Assembly (NCBI RefSeq): GCF_000744095.1
Contig: NZ_JQLI01000001.1
Coordinates: 620,001 to 684,000 of the forward strand
Direction: 5' to 3'
Length of the DNA stretch: 64,000 nucleotides
Source of the DNA: Cupriavidus necator A5-1
Lineage (GTDB): Bacteria > Pseudomonadota > Gammaproteobacteria > Burkholderiales > Burkholderiaceae
Both the position numbers and the translations under genes were made by a program. The notes under the pieces were generated by a model, which ran no database searches, had not been told where the DNA came from, and worked only from the letters and a program-made list of their open reading frames with translations. Position 1 is the first letter of the stretch, and every line of letters starts with the position of its first letter. Of the stretch, positions 63,323 through 64,000 are shown in pieces.

Positions 63323-64000
63323 ATGCGTACAGATCAGGCATACATGGGTACCGAGCGGGTGTTGGCGGTGTCGCTCGAACTGGCGGCCGCGAAGTGGAAG
63401 GTCGCGTTACATGACGGGCACCGCGAGCAGCCTGCGGTGCATACGGTCGCGCAGCCGCAAGCCTCAGCGCGTCTGCAGGTGGTGCTGGACCTGATCGAAC
63501 AGCACAAAGACAAGTGGTCGCTGCCAGCAGCTGTGCGCGTCGTCGTAAGCTACGAGGCCGGCCAGGACGGGTTTTGGATCTGTCGCGCGCTTCAGGCGCG
63601 CGGCATCGAGTGCTACGTCATCGATCCGGCCAGCATTCCGGTCGAACGCCACAAGCGGCGCGCGAAGACCGACCGGCTCGATGCCATCAAGCTGGTGATC
63701 AACCTGCGCGCATGGCTACGCGGCGAGCGCGACCGCATGCACGTGGTTCACGTGCCATCGCCGCAGGATGAAGCGTCGCGGCACCTGATGCGCGATCGCG
63801 GGCAACTGCAGAAGGAAGTGCTGCAGCACTGCGATCGCATGCGCAAACTGCTGGCCACGTTCGGCTGCTGGGATGAGGTGGATCACAGGTACTTCGCCGG
63901 CCGGCTCGCCCGTGACGAAGTGAAGTGTCACGACGGCGCCCCGTTGCCGCCCGAAATGCGCGAGCGGTTGCTGCGCGAGTGCGAACGGCTGGCGCTGGCG
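63323..64000 (+). CDS. IS110-family transposase, cut by the window edge
   Basis: 226 residues visible, no stop before the end. ATG 63323 has GGAG nine bases upstream. The N-terminal DEDD domain is present: VLAVSLELAAAKWKVALHDG (14-33; the usual first Asp position reads Glu/Leu here), VVSYEAGQDGFWICRALQAR with Glu, and KRRAKTDRLDAIKLVINLRA with the Asp pair. IS110 elements use a DEDD transposase and a bridge RNA from the flanking non-coding part, which should lie upstream of 63323 or beyond the edge. Different from the IS110 remnant at 34.8 kb. Confidence 0.88.
   Translation, partial: MRTDQAYMGTERVLAVSLELAAAKWKVALHDGHREQPAVHTVAQPQASARLQVVLDLIEQHKDKWSLPAAVRVVVSYEAGQDGFWICRALQARGIECYVIDPASIPVERHKRRAKTDRLDAIKLVINLRAWLRGERDRMHVVHVPSPQDEASRHLMRDRGQLQKEVLQHCDRMRKLLATFGCWDEVDHRYFAGRLARDEVKCHDGAPLPPEMRERLLRECERLALA

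Noticed and set aside
1..64000. CRISPR arrays
   Set aside because: No series of regularly spaced direct repeats was seen; repeats found are inverted pairs or transposon ends.

Overview
The window looks like accessory DNA of a high-GC Betaproteobacterium of the Burkholderiales, most likely Cupriavidus/Ralstonia-like. The pointers are two Bug-family (tripartite tricarboxylate) substrate-binding proteins, a Bug/CoA-transferase/oxidase catabolic operon, H-NS of the short Burkholderiales type, Tn3-, IS110- and ISKra4-type elements, and many small secreted proteins with DUF domains. No rRNA, tRNA or CRISPR array was seen. Intact genes alternate with an unusually large number of broken ones (at least 25 remnants), so the window reads as a decaying genomic-island or secondary-replicon segment.

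Layout. 0-11 kb: histidine phosphatase, DUF2188 and DUF4142 proteins, a TyrR-like/group II intron fusion remnant, an AT-richer APC permease, a metallothionein behind a 46-bp palindrome, a FixH-like pseudogene, an orphan binding protein without signal peptide, a lactonase-like MBL pseudogene and a small coiled-coil protein. 11.5-16.4 kb: an RcsB-like regulator overlapping a hybrid kinase that carries HisKA, HATPase, REC and Hpt in one chain, then two small envelope proteins. 16.7-21.7 kb: DUF3302-HlyD-outer-membrane-factor operon, convergent with a membrane-anchored TAXI protein. 21.8-25.6 kb: a Tn3-family transposon with recognisable ends whose transposase and tyrosine recombinase are both dead. 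25.6-29.6 kb: remains of an exopolysaccharide cluster with one intact tyrosine autokinase. 30-33.2 kb: transposase and H-NS remnants, a Phd/VapBC-type toxin-antitoxin pair, a DEDDh exonuclease, two miniature inverted-repeat elements and a broken MBL gene.

33.2-46 kb: UspA, a DUF883 protein, an IS110 remnant, a three-gene overlapping operon of lipoproteins (two LssY_C-like paralogues and an alpha/beta-hydrolase), a periplasmic tandem-repeat protein, a scrambled serine-recombinase tail, a glycoside-hydrolase-13 tail, a DUF2252 protein and another large lipoprotein. 46-50 kb is almost entirely pseudogenes plus the truncated left end of a second copy of the Tn3-family transposon.

50.3-63.1 kb is metabolically coherent. 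A Bug protein and a fumarase/adenylosuccinate-lyase-family enzyme lie divergent from a LysR regulator. Next come an RpoD-type sigma factor with a LexA-box-like site upstream, and pRiA4b/ISKra4 remnants. The window closes with a minus-strand operon (FAD oxidase, CoA-transferase, Bug protein, LacI regulator) whose promoter sits between two LacI-type palindromes, followed by the start of an IS110-family transposase that runs off the edge. The likely logic of the last operon is uptake of a carboxylic acid, CoA activation and oxidation under LacI control.
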